This document shows, one piece after another, positions 7,480-16,094 of a stretch of DNA of 64,000 bases; the stretch's first letter is position 1; the number at the start of each line of letters is the position of its first letter. The stretch comes from G963663315 sp963665165. GTDB lineage: Bacteria; Pseudomonadota; Gammaproteobacteria; Arenicellales; Poriferihabitantaceae. Below the pieces are notes generated by a model that did not search any database, was not told the origin of the DNA, and was given only the letters and a program-made list of their open reading frames with translations. The position numbers were made by a program, and so were the translations under genes. The stretch is from NCBI GenBank assembly GCA_963665165.1, contig OY761989.1, positions 1,178,001 through 1,242,000 on the forward strand. Reading direction: 5' to 3'.

Positions 7480-8145
7480 TCAGCCCGGCTGGTTGCCGTT
7501 GCGGAGGAATTCCTGTATTTGCATGAACCGGTCGGCAATTTCATCGGCTTCGTGCGGAGGTTGCCAGATTGAGGCGACGGTGGCCTGGGGCGAGATCAGG
7601 AAGATCGCGCCGCTGTGGCCGACCAGGTAATCCTGCTGACCTTCCGCGTGTTCGTCGATTGACCAGGCTACGCCGAGTTGGGTGGCCAGAGAATCTATCT
7701 GCGCTTTCGTGCCGGACGCGGCGGTAAATCCTTCTCCAAAGAATGCAATGTAGTCACGCAGGCGATCCGGTGTGTCGCGCTCACCGTCCACCGAGACGAA
7801 AACAAGGGCGACCTGATCCATATCCGGACCGGCGTCCCGGAGAAGTTTTTCCCTGGCCTGCCGCAGAATGTTCATCGTGACCGGGCAGATATCCGGGCAG
7901 TGGGTATAACCGAAAAACACGAAACTCCAGTGACCGGAAAGCCGTGGCTGGTCGAACTTCCGGTTTTCATGGTCAATCAGGCCAAACTGATGCAGTTGCA
8001 TTTGATCGGGCCAGAAAAAACCTTCGACCGGGGAGGCGGCGGGTTCCACCTTGACAAGAGGCGGGTTGAACCCGAAAAGCTGCAGGTAAAGCCCGATCAG
8101 CAAGGTGCCAGCTCCGGCAATGAGAATCCTGAATTTGAACCGCAT
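7480..8145 (-). CDS. SCO1/SenC-type copper chaperone
   Basis: A 221-residue membrane-anchored thioredoxin-fold protein. The N-terminal helix (about residues 6-24) is a signal anchor. The copper site is CPDIC (Cys83 and Cys87), with the third ligand His177 in YLVGHSGAIF. Family members deliver copper to the CuA site of cytochrome c oxidase or act as thiol reductases. The frame can be read from an ATG at 8190, but that ATG is part of a TATAAT sequence resembling a -10 element, so transcription would start downstream of it; the ATG at 8145 is preferred and starts directly before the membrane anchor. Confidence 0.88.
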   Translation of the reverse strand: MRFKFRILIAGAGTLLIGLYLQLFGFNPPLVKVEPAASPVEGFFWPDQMQLHQFGLIDHENRKFDQPRLSGHWSFVFFGYTHCPDICPVTMNILRQAREKLLRDAGPDMDQVALVFVSVDGERDTPDRLRDYIAFFGEGFTAASGTKAQIDSLATQLGVAWSIDEHAEGQQDYLVGHSGAIFLISPQATVASIWQPPHEADEIADRFMQIQEFLRNGNQPG

Positions 8146-8163
8146 CGGTTGTTTTCTGGCAGG

Positions 8164-8197
8164 TTGACAATCGGTTGTAGTCTGGCACATTATACCA
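8164..8197. promoter_or_regulatory. Overlapping divergent promoters for potF-type operon and SCO1-type gene
   Basis: Rightwards: TTGACA at 8164-8169 (perfect -35), an 18-base spacer and CATTAT at 8188-8193, for the potF-type operon. Leftwards: TGGTATAAT read on the minus strand from 8197 to 8189, a perfect extended -10, for the SCO1-type gene. The two -10 elements share the same bases, so RNA polymerase could probably occupy only one at a time. Basis is motif match only. Confidence 0.45.
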
Positions 8198-8253
8198 GCA
8201 GTATGATTTTACTGTGTTGTAAAGCCAATTAACGTCCGTGGGAGGCAGAAATT

Positions 8254-9369
8254 ATGAAAAATCCATCTGGTTTGCTGAAAAACTGTGTTGTCGGCGCCGC
8301 TTCTTCGGCACTGGTTTTCGGTATGGCTTCAGTTTATGCCGGGGGCACGCTCAATGTGACCAACTGGGCCGAGTATATCGCTGAAGACACGATTCAGAAC
8401 TTTGCGGAAGAGTACGATGTCGAGGTGACTTACGACAACTATGACTCGGTAGAGTCCATTGATTCCAAATTGCTGGCCGGGAGTACCGGATACGATGTGG
8501 TCAGCCATGCAGGTAGCCAGATTGCGCGTTTGATTCCAGCCGGGATCCTGCAGCCGCTGGACAAATCCAGGCTTGACAACTTCAAGCACATGCGCGCCGA
8601 TGTGCTCGGCCAGCTTGATGCACAGTGGGATCCGGGCAACCAGTACATTGTCCCGTACATGTGGGGAACCCATGGCGTGACCTACAACAAGGAACTGGTA
8701 CTGGAAACCTATCCCGATGCGCCGATCGGTTCCCTGGACCTGATTTTCGATCCGGTGCATATGGAAAAAATTGCCCCTTGCGGTGTTTCCTTTCTGGATT
8801 CTCCGACTGACGTCATGCCAATGGCGCTGGCCTATATGGGACTGGACCCGAATACGACCAACCGGGATGACTACAAGGCAGTGGAGGAAATGCTGTTGAA
8901 AATCCGTCCCTACATCAAGACCTTTGACAACTATGCCTACCAGAGAATGCCTGAAAAGGAATTTTGCCTGGCTGTGACCTGGGGACCGGATGGATTGCTG
9001 GCGGTTGCCGGCGCCGAGGAGGCGAATACCGGCGTCGAACTGGATTTCTTCCTTCCTCCCGGTGATGGAGCGGCCAACTTCTGGGTGGATGGCTGGGTCA
9101 TCCCCGCGGATGCGAAGAATATCGACAACGCGCACCTGTTCCTGAATTACATGATGCGTCCCGAGGTGGGAGCGAATGACAGTAATTTCACCTGGTATGC
9201 GACTGCCAATGCATCGGCGATTGAACTGATCAGTGAGGATGTTACGTCGAGTCCGGCGGCATTCCCTCCCCCTGAAGCGGTCGAGAAGATGTATACGCTG
9301 GCGGTCGTTCCGCCAAAAATAGAACGTGCGCGAACCAGAGTGTGGACCAACTTCAAGGCGGGCAATTAA
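8254..9369 (+). CDS. potF: Polyamine-type ABC importer, periplasmic binding protein (PotF/PotD family)
   Basis: A 371-residue periplasmic protein with a signal peptide (about residues 1-29) and the typical PotD/PotF opening GTLNVTNWAEYIAEDTIQNF. Other family segments are STGYDVVSHAGSQIARLI, IVPYMWGTHGVTYNKE and FWVDGWVIPADAKN. The pattern fits putrescine or spermidine binding, but residues that set specificity cannot be judged by eye, and related proteins bind other cationic or amino compounds. GGGAGG lies 9 bases before the ATG. First gene of an operon with ATPase and two permeases. A long hairpin follows it, which may keep its mRNA level above that of the distal genes. Confidence 0.88.
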   Translation: MKNPSGLLKNCVVGAASSALVFGMASVYAGGTLNVTNWAEYIAEDTIQNFAEEYDVEVTYDNYDSVESIDSKLLAGSTGYDVVSHAGSQIARLIPAGILQPLDKSRLDNFKHMRADVLGQLDAQWDPGNQYIVPYMWGTHGVTYNKELVLETYPDAPIGSLDLIFDPVHMEKIAPCGVSFLDSPTDVMPMALAYMGLDPNTTNRDDYKAVEEMLLKIRPYIKTFDNYAYQRMPEKEFCLAVTWGPDGLLAVAGAEEANTGVELDFFLPPGDGAANFWVDGWVIPADAKNIDNAHLFLNYMMRPEVGANDSNFTWYATANASAIELISEDVTSSPAAFPPPEAVEKMYTLAVVPPKIERARTRVWTNFKAGN

Positions 9370-9386
9370 CTGGATTTTCGTCAGGA

Positions 9387-9439
9387 CGCCTCTGGCCGGA
9401 TCATGACAATTGCCCGGAACCCGCATCTGGCCGGAGGCG
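9387..9439 (+). repeat. Intercistronic hairpin between binding-protein and ATPase genes
   Basis: The arms CGCCTCTGGCCGG at 9387-9399 and CTGGCCGGAGGCG at 9427-9439 pair over 13 positions, two of them G-U, with a 27-base loop. There is no U tract after it, so it is not a classic terminator. A structure at this place can protect the upstream binding-protein message from 3' decay, as known for other ABC operons. Confidence 0.6.
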
Positions 9440-9492
9440 CGGGGTGACTGGTCTGGACGGTCTTGTCACAAGAACAGGGGAGGAAACTGAGC

Positions 9493-10638
9493 ATGCCGGA
9501 GCAGATAGATTATCAGGACAGGCCATGGCTTGATCCGGATGCCGAACCGTTTATACGGATCTCCGACGTTACCAAGAATTTTGGTGATTTTACCGCGGTA
9601 AGCAGCGTCAATCTGGATATTTACCAGGGAGAACTGTTTTGCCTGCTGGGCGGTTCGGGTTGCGGTAAATCAACGCTTCTGCGTATGCTGGCCGGATTTG
9701 AAGTCCCTTCGTCGGGCAGCATCTATATTGACGGCACGCGAATGAATGATGTTCCAGCTTATGAACGTCCCGTCAATATGATGTTCCAGTCCTACGCGCT
9801 GTTCCCGCACATGGATGTCGAGAAGAATGTCGCCTATGGATTGAAAAGGGACGGTGTGGACAAGGAGGAAATCCGGTTGCGTGTTGCGGAAATGCTGGCG
9901 ATGGTGGAGTTGACTGAATTCAGCAAACGCAAACCCCACCAGTTGTCGGGCGGTCAACGACAGCGGGTCGCATTGGCGAGGGCGCTGGTCAAACGCCCGA
10001 AAGTGTTGTTGCTTGACGAGCCACTGGCCGCGCTGGACAAGCGTCTGCGTGAGCAGACCCAGTTTGAGTTGATGAATATTCAGGAAAAGCTGGGCGTGAC
10101 CTTCATCGTGGTTACCCATGACCAGGAAGAGGCAATGACGCTTTCGACCCGCATTGCCGTGATGGATGTCGGAAAATTCGTCCAGATCGGTACGCCGACC
10201 GAAATTTATGAATACCCCGATTCGCGAATGGTGGCTGACTTTATCGGTTCGATCAATATGTTCGAAGGGCGTGTGACCGAAAGCGGGGACGACCATTTGA
10301 AAGTGCGCTCCAATGATGACGATGTCGAGTTTTTCATAGATCACGGTATTCCGGTCAATGAAGGCAGCAAGGTCTGGGTGGCGGTTCGCCCGGAGAAAAT
10401 ACGGGTTTCGAAATCGCCAGAGGAACAATCGGGAGTGAATCAGATAGGGGGCGTGGTTCAGGATATTGGCTATCTGGGCAATTTCTCGACTTATCGTATC
10501 AAGCTCGCCAGCGACAAGATCATCGACGTGACCGTGCCCAACCAGATACGTCCGAAAGGAGGGCGTCATGTGGTGTATTGGGAGGAGCAAGTCTGGTTGC
10601 AGTGGGACGCTGCCAGCCCGGTCGTTCTCACCAAGTAG
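9493..10638 (+). CDS. potG: Polyamine-type ABC importer, ATP-binding protein
   Basis: A 381-residue ATPase of the PotA/PotG family: Walker A GGSGCGKST, Q-loop FQSYALFPHM, signature LSGGQRQRVALARAL, Walker B VLLLDEPLAALD, H-loop VTHDQEEAM, then a C-terminal regulatory (TOBE) domain of about 130 residues. The frame could start at a TTG at 9463, but the ATG at 9493 has GGGGAGG at proper spacing and is chosen. It would energise uptake through the two permeases that follow immediately. Confidence 0.93.
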   Translation: MPEQIDYQDRPWLDPDAEPFIRISDVTKNFGDFTAVSSVNLDIYQGELFCLLGGSGCGKSTLLRMLAGFEVPSSGSIYIDGTRMNDVPAYERPVNMMFQSYALFPHMDVEKNVAYGLKRDGVDKEEIRLRVAEMLAMVELTEFSKRKPHQLSGGQRQRVALARALVKRPKVLLLDEPLAALDKRLREQTQFELMNIQEKLGVTFIVVTHDQEEAMTLSTRIAVMDVGKFVQIGTPTEIYEYPDSRMVADFIGSINMFEGRVTESGDDHLKVRSNDDDVEFFIDHGIPVNEGSKVWVAVRPEKIRVSKSPEEQSGVNQIGGVVQDIGYLGNFSTYRIKLASDKIIDVTVPNQIRPKGGRHVVYWEEQVWLQWDAASPVVLTK

Positions 10639-10650
10639 CCTTGGACTGGA

Positions 10651-11613
10651 ATGAAAACCGGCGCCGACATCGCGGACAAACTGAAAAGCCGGTCAGCAGT
10701 TGACGGGTTTGCGGCCCGGCTTATGCATCTGCTCCAGTCCAGATGGAAAACCGTGGTGGTGTTCGTTCCTTTTTTCTGGCTGCTGCTGTTTTTCCTGGCG
10801 CCCTTTTTCATCATTCTGAAAATCAGCGTCGCTGAATCCATAATCGCCAGCCCGCCTTTTTCGCCGTTGTTCCAGTGGGCCAGCGATGGCGCGATGAGCA
10901 TTCGCGTGATTTTTGACAATTACGCTTACCTGTGGGAAGACGAGCTCTATCTGAATACGTATATCAGTTCCATCAAGATTTCTTCGATTTCAACGTTGTT
11001 GTGCCTGCTGATCGGATATCCGATTGCCTACGCCATTGTGCGGGCCTCGCATACGGCAAAACATATTTTGCTGATGATGGTGATTTTACCGTTCTGGACC
11101 TCTTTTCTGCTTCGGGTTTATGCCTGGATGGGGTTGCTGGCAGACCAGGGCCTGATCAATGATGTCCTGATCTGGATGGGCTTGATCGATACCCCCGTTC
11201 GACTGTTGTATTCTCATTTCGCGGTCTATGTGGGCATTGTCTATACTTATGTCCCGTTCATGATCCTGCCGCTTTACGCGAATATGGAGAAGCTGGATAT
11301 CACTCTCCACGAAGCGGCCGCCGACCTCGGCGCAAAACCGGCCACTACGTTCCTGACCGTCACGCTGCCCATGACCATACCCGGTATCGTGGCGGGTTGC
11401 CTGCTGGTGTTCATTCCGGCGACCGGCGAGTTCGTCATCCCCGATTTGCTCGGAGGCGGGAATGTATTGATGATCGGACGGATTTTGTTTGGTGAATTCC
11501 ATTCCAATCATGACTGGCCGGTGGCTTCCGCGGTGGCGATCGCGTTGCTGCTGCTGCTGGTGATACCCATCATGCTCTATCAGAGAGTGCAGGCCCGGGA
11601 GAACCAGGGTTGA
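10651..11613 (+). CDS. potH: Polyamine-type ABC importer, permease (PotH/PotB family)
   Basis: A 320-residue inner-membrane protein with a cytoplasmic N-terminus of about 35 residues and six helices, the first being VVVFVPFFWLLLFFLAPFFI. The ATPase-docking loop reads EAAADLGAKPATTFLTVTLP. It starts 12 bases after the ATPase gene and ends in a four-base overlap (ATGA) with the second permease gene, so the two are probably translated in a fixed ratio and form the heterodimeric channel. Confidence 0.92.
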   Translation: MKTGADIADKLKSRSAVDGFAARLMHLLQSRWKTVVVFVPFFWLLLFFLAPFFIILKISVAESIIASPPFSPLFQWASDGAMSIRVIFDNYAYLWEDELYLNTYISSIKISSISTLLCLLIGYPIAYAIVRASHTAKHILLMMVILPFWTSFLLRVYAWMGLLADQGLINDVLIWMGLIDTPVRLLYSHFAVYVGIVYTYVPFMILPLYANMEKLDITLHEAAADLGAKPATTFLTVTLPMTIPGIVAGCLLVFIPATGEFVIPDLLGGGNVLMIGRILFGEFHSNHDWPVASAVAIALLLLLVIPIMLYQRVQARENQG

Positions 11614-12452
11614 TGAAGCAGAAAAGATCCACATTCCTGTTTTCGATGCTTTGTTTCGGTATGGCGTTTTTGTACGTACCGATGGTCATGCTGATTGTCT
11701 ACTCTTTCAATTATTCGAAGATTGTTCCGGTCTGGGGCGGTTTTTCCACCCGGTGGTATGTCACTCTGTTTCAAAGCGAGGAAGTATGGGATGCATTGAT
11801 GCTGAGTTTGCAGATCGCGGTGGTCAATGCCACTTTCGCCACCCTGCTTGGCACGCTGGCGGGTCTTGCCATGGTCCGGTTTGGAAAGTTCAGGGGCAGA
11901 ACCCTGTTTGGCGGCATGATCACCGCGCCCCTGGTGATGCCCGAAGTGATTACCGGGTTGTCCCTGCTGATGCTTTTCATTACTTTGAATGAGTTTTTCG
12001 GTTGGCCCTCGAGTCGCGGATTCACCACAATCACGATCGCGCATATCACCTTCTCGATGGCCTATGTCGCGGTCATCATCCAGTCCAGGTTGTCCGGTAT
12101 GGGGCAGGACTATGAAGAGGCGGCGCAGGACCTGGGCGCCAAACCATTCCGGGTGCTGACCGATGTTACATTGCCGTTGCTGGCTCCCGGCATGATGGCT
12201 GGCTGGCTACTGGCCTTTACGTTGTCGCTGGATGATCTGGTGATCGCGAGTTTTGTCACCGGCCCCGGTTCAAATACCCTGCCGATGCTGATCTACTCCA
12301 GGGTGAGGCTGGGATTGCGCCCGGATATCAATGCGTTGGCCACCATCATCATTGTTGTGGTGGCGATCGGAGTGGTCATCGCCGGCTGGATCATGTTCCG
12401 GCAGCAGAAGCAAAGGGAGCGTGACATGCAGCTTGCCGCCGGGGACGAATGA
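11610..12452 (+). CDS. potI: Polyamine-type ABC importer, permease (PotI/PotC family)
   Basis: A 280-residue inner-membrane permease with six helices and docking loop EAAQDLGAKPFRVLTDVTLP. The segment LSLDDLVIASFVTGPGSNTLP is strongly conserved in the PotC/PotI group. The start overlaps the previous stop by four bases. The gene ends three bases from the stop of the convergent Rieske oxygenase gene, with no room for a terminator between them. Confidence 0.92.
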   Translation: MMKQKRSTFLFSMLCFGMAFLYVPMVMLIVYSFNYSKIVPVWGGFSTRWYVTLFQSEEVWDALMLSLQIAVVNATFATLLGTLAGLAMVRFGKFRGRTLFGGMITAPLVMPEVITGLSLLMLFITLNEFFGWPSSRGFTTITIAHITFSMAYVAVIIQSRLSGMGQDYEEAAQDLGAKPFRVLTDVTLPLLAPGMMAGWLLAFTLSLDDLVIASFVTGPGSNTLPMLIYSRVRLGLRPDINALATIIIVVVAIGVVIAGWIMFRQQKQRERDMQLAAGDE

Positions 12453-12455
12453 TAT

Positions 12456-13652
12456 TCAGGCTTCGCGTTCGAGCGGGGTATCGCTGTCGGCGATGTTGGT
12501 CATCGCGTTATTGATCTCGACCATTCTTTCCGCGCCGGGAGACCGTTTCAATCGGGCTACAGGCAGGACCGCCTGAATCCGGTGATGGAATTCCCGGACT
12601 CCGCTTTCCAGGGCGGACAGTTCAGGCTCCGGGAAGGCGCTGGATTTCATGCCGTCGTGTATCCGCATGACGAAACTCTCGTCTTCGTCGCTCGCAATCC
12701 GGTTTATCCTGCGGTTGAGATAGCGTACCGCGTCCATTCCCCTGCGCGAATCGGGCAATGCGTAGCTCGCTCCCGTCAGGATTGTCTTTTGCGGTGAGAC
12801 CGGGATCGTCATGTAGTATTCAATACTGTCCGGGTAAAGGCCCAGAACCATGCTCGGGAAAATGGCGACATAGAACCACAGCCGTTGACTGTCATCGGGC
12901 AGGTGGTCGAACCGCGGCAGCAGTTTCTGGTAGTTTCTGACGCTCCAGCTTTCCCCGGGCTTGTCATTCAGGTAAGCCGACGATACGGCATGGCCTTCGA
13001 TCAGGTGGTCCGTGTAGTTCTTGCCATACAGTTCCTGCAGCATGGGATGCCCCACCGGGACGTGGTAGCCCTCATTGTCTATGTCATGAATGACTTTCCA
13101 GTTACAGGGCATCCACTGTCGATACCGTGAGTTTTCGAGCGGCTGCATTTCCGGCAGTCTGTATGGCCGGAGCCGATCCTCGACCGGCTTCATGGTTGCC
13201 GCCAATGAGTCCCCGCCGGGGGCGAACCGGATGAATATGAAGCCCATCCAGACTTCCAGGTCCACCGGAACCAGACTTTTCCCTGCCTTGTCCAGATTCG
13301 TGAAGGAGTTTTCGACGGGAACGCCAACCAGCTTCCCGTCGAGCTGGTAGGTCCAGCCATGGAAAGGGCAGGTCAGGGCCGGTGCGCAGCGGCCTGAAAT
13401 CTCGTTCAGGAGTCGCGCTCCGCGGTGGCGGCAAACATTGTGGAAAGCCCTCAGTCGGTTGTCATTACCGCGTATTACGATGGCGGATTCGCCAGCCACT
13501 TCGAAGGTCAGAAAATCCCTGTCGTCCGGCAGGTCACTGATATGGGCGACCAGTAACCAGTTGTTTCTGAACAGCCGGTCGCCTTCAAGATCAAAAAACG
13601 CCTCGTCTCGATAGCACCATTTTGCCAGGCAATCGCTGAAATCGCTGGTCAT
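12456..13652 (-). CDS. Rieske-type oxygenase alpha subunit
   Basis: A 398-residue soluble oxygenase. The Rieske [2Fe-2S] ligands are Cys74-X-His76 (CRH) and Cys95-X2-His98 (CPFH). The catalytic domain carries the mononuclear iron site in DIDNEGYHVPVGHP, with His197, His202 and a later Asp. The overall type is close to oxygenases that demethylate or hydroxylate small substrates such as glycine betaine, carnitine or stachydrine, and also to aromatic hydroxylases; the substrate is not decidable here. No reductase gene is adjacent. It is convergent with the potFGHI-type operon and divergent from the serine-cycle operon, which suggests but does not prove a link. Confidence 0.85.
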   Translation of the reverse strand: MTSDFSDCLAKWCYRDEAFFDLEGDRLFRNNWLLVAHISDLPDDRDFLTFEVAGESAIVIRGNDNRLRAFHNVCRHRGARLLNEISGRCAPALTCPFHGWTYQLDGKLVGVPVENSFTNLDKAGKSLVPVDLEVWMGFIFIRFAPGGDSLAATMKPVEDRLRPYRLPEMQPLENSRYRQWMPCNWKVIHDIDNEGYHVPVGHPMLQELYGKNYTDHLIEGHAVSSAYLNDKPGESWSVRNYQKLLPRFDHLPDDSQRLWFYVAIFPSMVLGLYPDSIEYYMTIPVSPQKTILTGASYALPDSRRGMDAVRYLNRRINRIASDEDESFVMRIHDGMKSSAFPEPELSALESGVREFHHRIQAVLPVARLKRSPGAERMVEINNAMTNIADSDTPLEREA

Positions 13653-13852
13653 ACCGGATCCTCGTTATTCCTGTATGACGGCCTGTGGATTCCTGATCTC
13701 CGATTCGTCATTGGGTTGTTCTTTATGAGTGCATTCGGAGTGTATTCCAGGTTGGGTGATTGTACAATTTGCTGGCCCTGTCTTCAAACGACGGCCCGGT
13801 TGCATCCACCGTGTTTTCTCAGAATTTGCAGGCAGGCGCAGCAGGGCGGGTA

Positions 13853-13861
13853 TGGTATATT
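13853..13861 (+). promoter_or_regulatory. Extended -10 promoter element of the serine-cycle operon
   Basis: TGGTATATT at 13853-13861 fits an extended -10 element (TGn followed by a TATAAT-like hexamer). The expected start of transcription near 13868 would give a leader of about 25 bases containing the GGAGG ribosome site before the ATG at 13893. No good -35 is needed for this promoter class and none was seen. Confidence 0.4.
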
Positions 13862-13892
13862 CCCCGGCGTTCATTGCATACGGAGGTTACAC

Positions 13893-14840
13893 ATGAGCTT
13901 CACTCAATACAAGCCAGCGCGATTGCGGGTGCAACGCTGCGAGTTGGCGGTGCCCGGGTCCAACCCGGAAATGATGGAAAAGGCGGTTACTTGCGCGGCG
14001 GACTATGTGTTTCTGGACCTGGAAGACGCGGTCGCGCCGGATGATAAGGCGCAGGCGCGCAAGAATGTGGTCTCGGCGTTGCGAAACCACGACTGGAAAG
14101 GCAATGGCAAGACGATATCCGTACGGATTAATGGATTGGATACCCGGTACATGTATCGCGATGTGGTCGATGTGGTAGAGCAGGCCGGCGCCAGACTGGA
14201 CACGATCCTGATCCCCAAAGCGGGCGTTTCCAGTGACATCTATATGGTTGACGCCATGGTTACACAAATCGAGGAAGCAATGGGTCTGGAGAACAGAATC
14301 GGTCTGGAGGCCCTGATTGAAACCGCGCTCGGCATGTCGAATGTCGAAGAGATCGCAGCCTCCAGCACACGCCTTGAAGCCCTGCATTTCGGCGTGGCGG
14401 ACTATGCAGCGAGCAACCGTGCCCGCACTGTAAATATCGGTGGTCTGAATCCTGATTACCCGGGCGATCAATGGCACGCGGCGATTTCACGCATGACGGT
14501 TGCATGCAGGGCGTATGGCCTGCGGCCTGTCGACGGTCCATTCGGTGATTTCAATGACCCGGAGGGCTATCTGCTGAGCGCCCGGCGGGCGGCTGCGTTG
14601 GGATGTGAAGGCAAATGGGCCATTCACCCGAAACAGATTGAGCTGGCCAATGAAGTGTTTTCGCCTCCGCAGGCGGAGGTGGCCAGGGCGAAAAGAATTC
14701 TTGAGGAGTTGGAAAGGGCCGCCAGGGAAGGCCGGGGAGCGGCGTCTCTGGATGGCAGGATGATTGATGCGGCTTCCGCGCGCATGGCCGAAAATGTGGT
14801 GAGGACCGCAGAAGCCATCGCCGCGAAATCGGGGCCATAG
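13893..14840 (+). CDS. mclA: Malyl-CoA lyase (CitE/HpcH family)
   Basis: A 315-residue TIM-barrel lyase of the CitE family. It would cleave L-malyl-CoA to acetyl-CoA and glyoxylate, a closing step of the serine cycle. The N-terminal RCELAVPGSNPEMMEKA, the acidic VFLDLEDAVAPDDK and ISVRINGLDTRYMYRD segments are typical of the Mcl group, where the Glu and Asp bind magnesium. GGAGG stands 8 bases before the ATG; upstream in-frame codons exist but are not supported. It leads an operon with malate-CoA ligase and PEP carboxylase, which settles the role better than the family does; beta-methylmalyl-CoA or citramalyl-CoA could be additional substrates. Confidence 0.87.
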   Translation: MSFTQYKPARLRVQRCELAVPGSNPEMMEKAVTCAADYVFLDLEDAVAPDDKAQARKNVVSALRNHDWKGNGKTISVRINGLDTRYMYRDVVDVVEQAGARLDTILIPKAGVSSDIYMVDAMVTQIEEAMGLENRIGLEALIETALGMSNVEEIAASSTRLEALHFGVADYAASNRARTVNIGGLNPDYPGDQWHAAISRMTVACRAYGLRPVDGPFGDFNDPEGYLLSARRAAALGCEGKWAIHPKQIELANEVFSPPQAEVARAKRILEELERAAREGRGAASLDGRMIDAASARMAENVVRTAEAIAAKSGP

Positions 14841-14897
14841 CATCATTCCGGTACCTGTGCCCAAGGCGGCCAGATCATTTTTCGGGAGGAAATTCAA

Positions 14898-16076
14898 GTG
14901 GATATCCATGAATATCAAGCAAAAGAGTTGTTGTCTGAATTTGGCGTGGACATTGCGCTCGGAGGGCTTGCATACAGCCCGGAACAGGCGGTATACCGCA
15001 CCCGGGAAATTGGCGGGCGCCAGTGGGTGGTGAAAGCGCAGATTCATTCCGGCGCGCGCGGCAAGGCTGGCGGAGTCCGGGTTTGCTCCAACGATCAGGA
15101 AATCCGGGATGCCGCGGAGGACTTGTTGGGCAAACGCCTGGTCACCAGTCAAACCGGGCCTGGCGGCAAGGTTGTCTATCGTCTGTACATAGAGCAGGCC
15201 ACCGCAATTGAAAGCGAATTCTACCTGGCGCTTTATCTGGACCGTAACAAGCAACGCATAGTATTGATTACTTCCACGGCAGGCGGTATGGATATTGAAG
15301 AGGTTTCCGCCGCCAGACCGGAGTCGATCCACCGTCTGGAGGTTGAGCCCGCGGTCGGCTTGCGTGACTTTCAGGCTCGTGAACTGGCCTTTGCATTGGG
15401 TATTCGTCCTGAACTGGTCAGCCAGGCGGTACGTACGATCAAGGGCGCCTACCGGGCATTCAGGGACCTGGATGCCACCATGGTGGAAATCAATCCCCTG
15501 GTCGTCACCAGGGACAATCGTGTTCTGGCGCTGGATGCAAAAATGAGCTTCGACGACAATGCATTGTTCCGACGCTCCAATATCGCTGAATTGCGTGACA
15601 AATCCCAGGAGGATCCGCGCGAAACGGCCGCGTCCGACCGGGGCCTCAGCTATGTCGGCCTGGATGGAGATATCGGCTGCATGATCAACGGCGCGGGTCT
15701 GGCGATGGCCACCATGGATATGATCAAGGATAGAGGAGGTGAACCGGCAAACTTTCTGGATATCGGGGGCGGCGCTTCCCCTGACCGGGTTGCCAAGGCG
15801 TTTAGACTGGTATTGCAGGATGAAAACGTAAAAGCCATCCTGGCGAATGTTTTCGCGGGCATCAATCGTTGTGACTGGATTGCCGAGGGTGTTGTACAGG
15901 CATTCAGGAAACTGGATGTAAAGGTCCCTGTGGTCGTGCGTCTCTCCGGGACCCATGTGGAAGCGGGCATGCGAATTCTCAGGGATAGCGGGTATCCGAT
16001 CATTACTGCGGATACGCTCGCCCAGGCTGCGGAAAAAGTCGTTGCCCAAAGAAACCGCGTCGTCAATGGCGCATAG
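14898..16076 (+). CDS. mtkA: Malate-CoA ligase beta subunit (malate thiokinase)
   Basis: A 392-residue ATP-grasp protein of the succinyl-CoA synthetase beta family, starting MDIHEYQAKELLSEFGV. ATP-grasp elements such as QIHSGARGKAGGV and MVEINPLVV are clear, as is the C-terminal flavodoxin-like part with GGGASPDRVAKAF. Family alone cannot separate malate-CoA from succinyl-CoA ligase. The neighbours malyl-CoA lyase and PEP carboxylase make malate the likely substrate: malate plus CoA plus ATP gives malyl-CoA. GGGAGGAAATTCAA precedes a GTG start. Confidence 0.88.
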   Translation: MDIHEYQAKELLSEFGVDIALGGLAYSPEQAVYRTREIGGRQWVVKAQIHSGARGKAGGVRVCSNDQEIRDAAEDLLGKRLVTSQTGPGGKVVYRLYIEQATAIESEFYLALYLDRNKQRIVLITSTAGGMDIEEVSAARPESIHRLEVEPAVGLRDFQARELAFALGIRPELVSQAVRTIKGAYRAFRDLDATMVEINPLVVTRDNRVLALDAKMSFDDNALFRRSNIAELRDKSQEDPRETAASDRGLSYVGLDGDIGCMINGAGLAMATMDMIKDRGGEPANFLDIGGGASPDRVAKAFRLVLQDENVKAILANVFAGINRCDWIAEGVVQAFRKLDVKVPVVVRLSGTHVEAGMRILRDSGYPIITADTLAQAAEKVVAQRNRVVNGA

Positions 16077-16094
16077 AGTTCAGGAAGAAGCAGA

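Noticed and set aside
8146..8190. A longer N-terminus for the SCO1-type protein from the ATG at 8190
   Set aside because: That ATG is part of a perfect extended -10 sequence, and the extra 15 residues are hydrophilic ahead of the membrane anchor.
8329..9426. A 365-codon open frame antisense to the potF-type gene
   Set aside because: It is a reverse-strand shadow of a strongly conserved binding protein; no ribosome site or recognisable motif.
13716..13892. An extended malyl-CoA lyase from a TTG at 13716
   Set aside because: The extension is Cys-rich and unlike the family, and runs over the promoter; GGAGG stands just before the ATG at 13893.
14487..16049. A 520-codon open frame on the minus strand opposite mclA and mtkA
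   Set aside because: It runs antisense through two clearly conserved genes, and its translation is rich in Arg, Gly, His and Gln with no family pattern; such frames arise from the codon structure of GC-rich genes.
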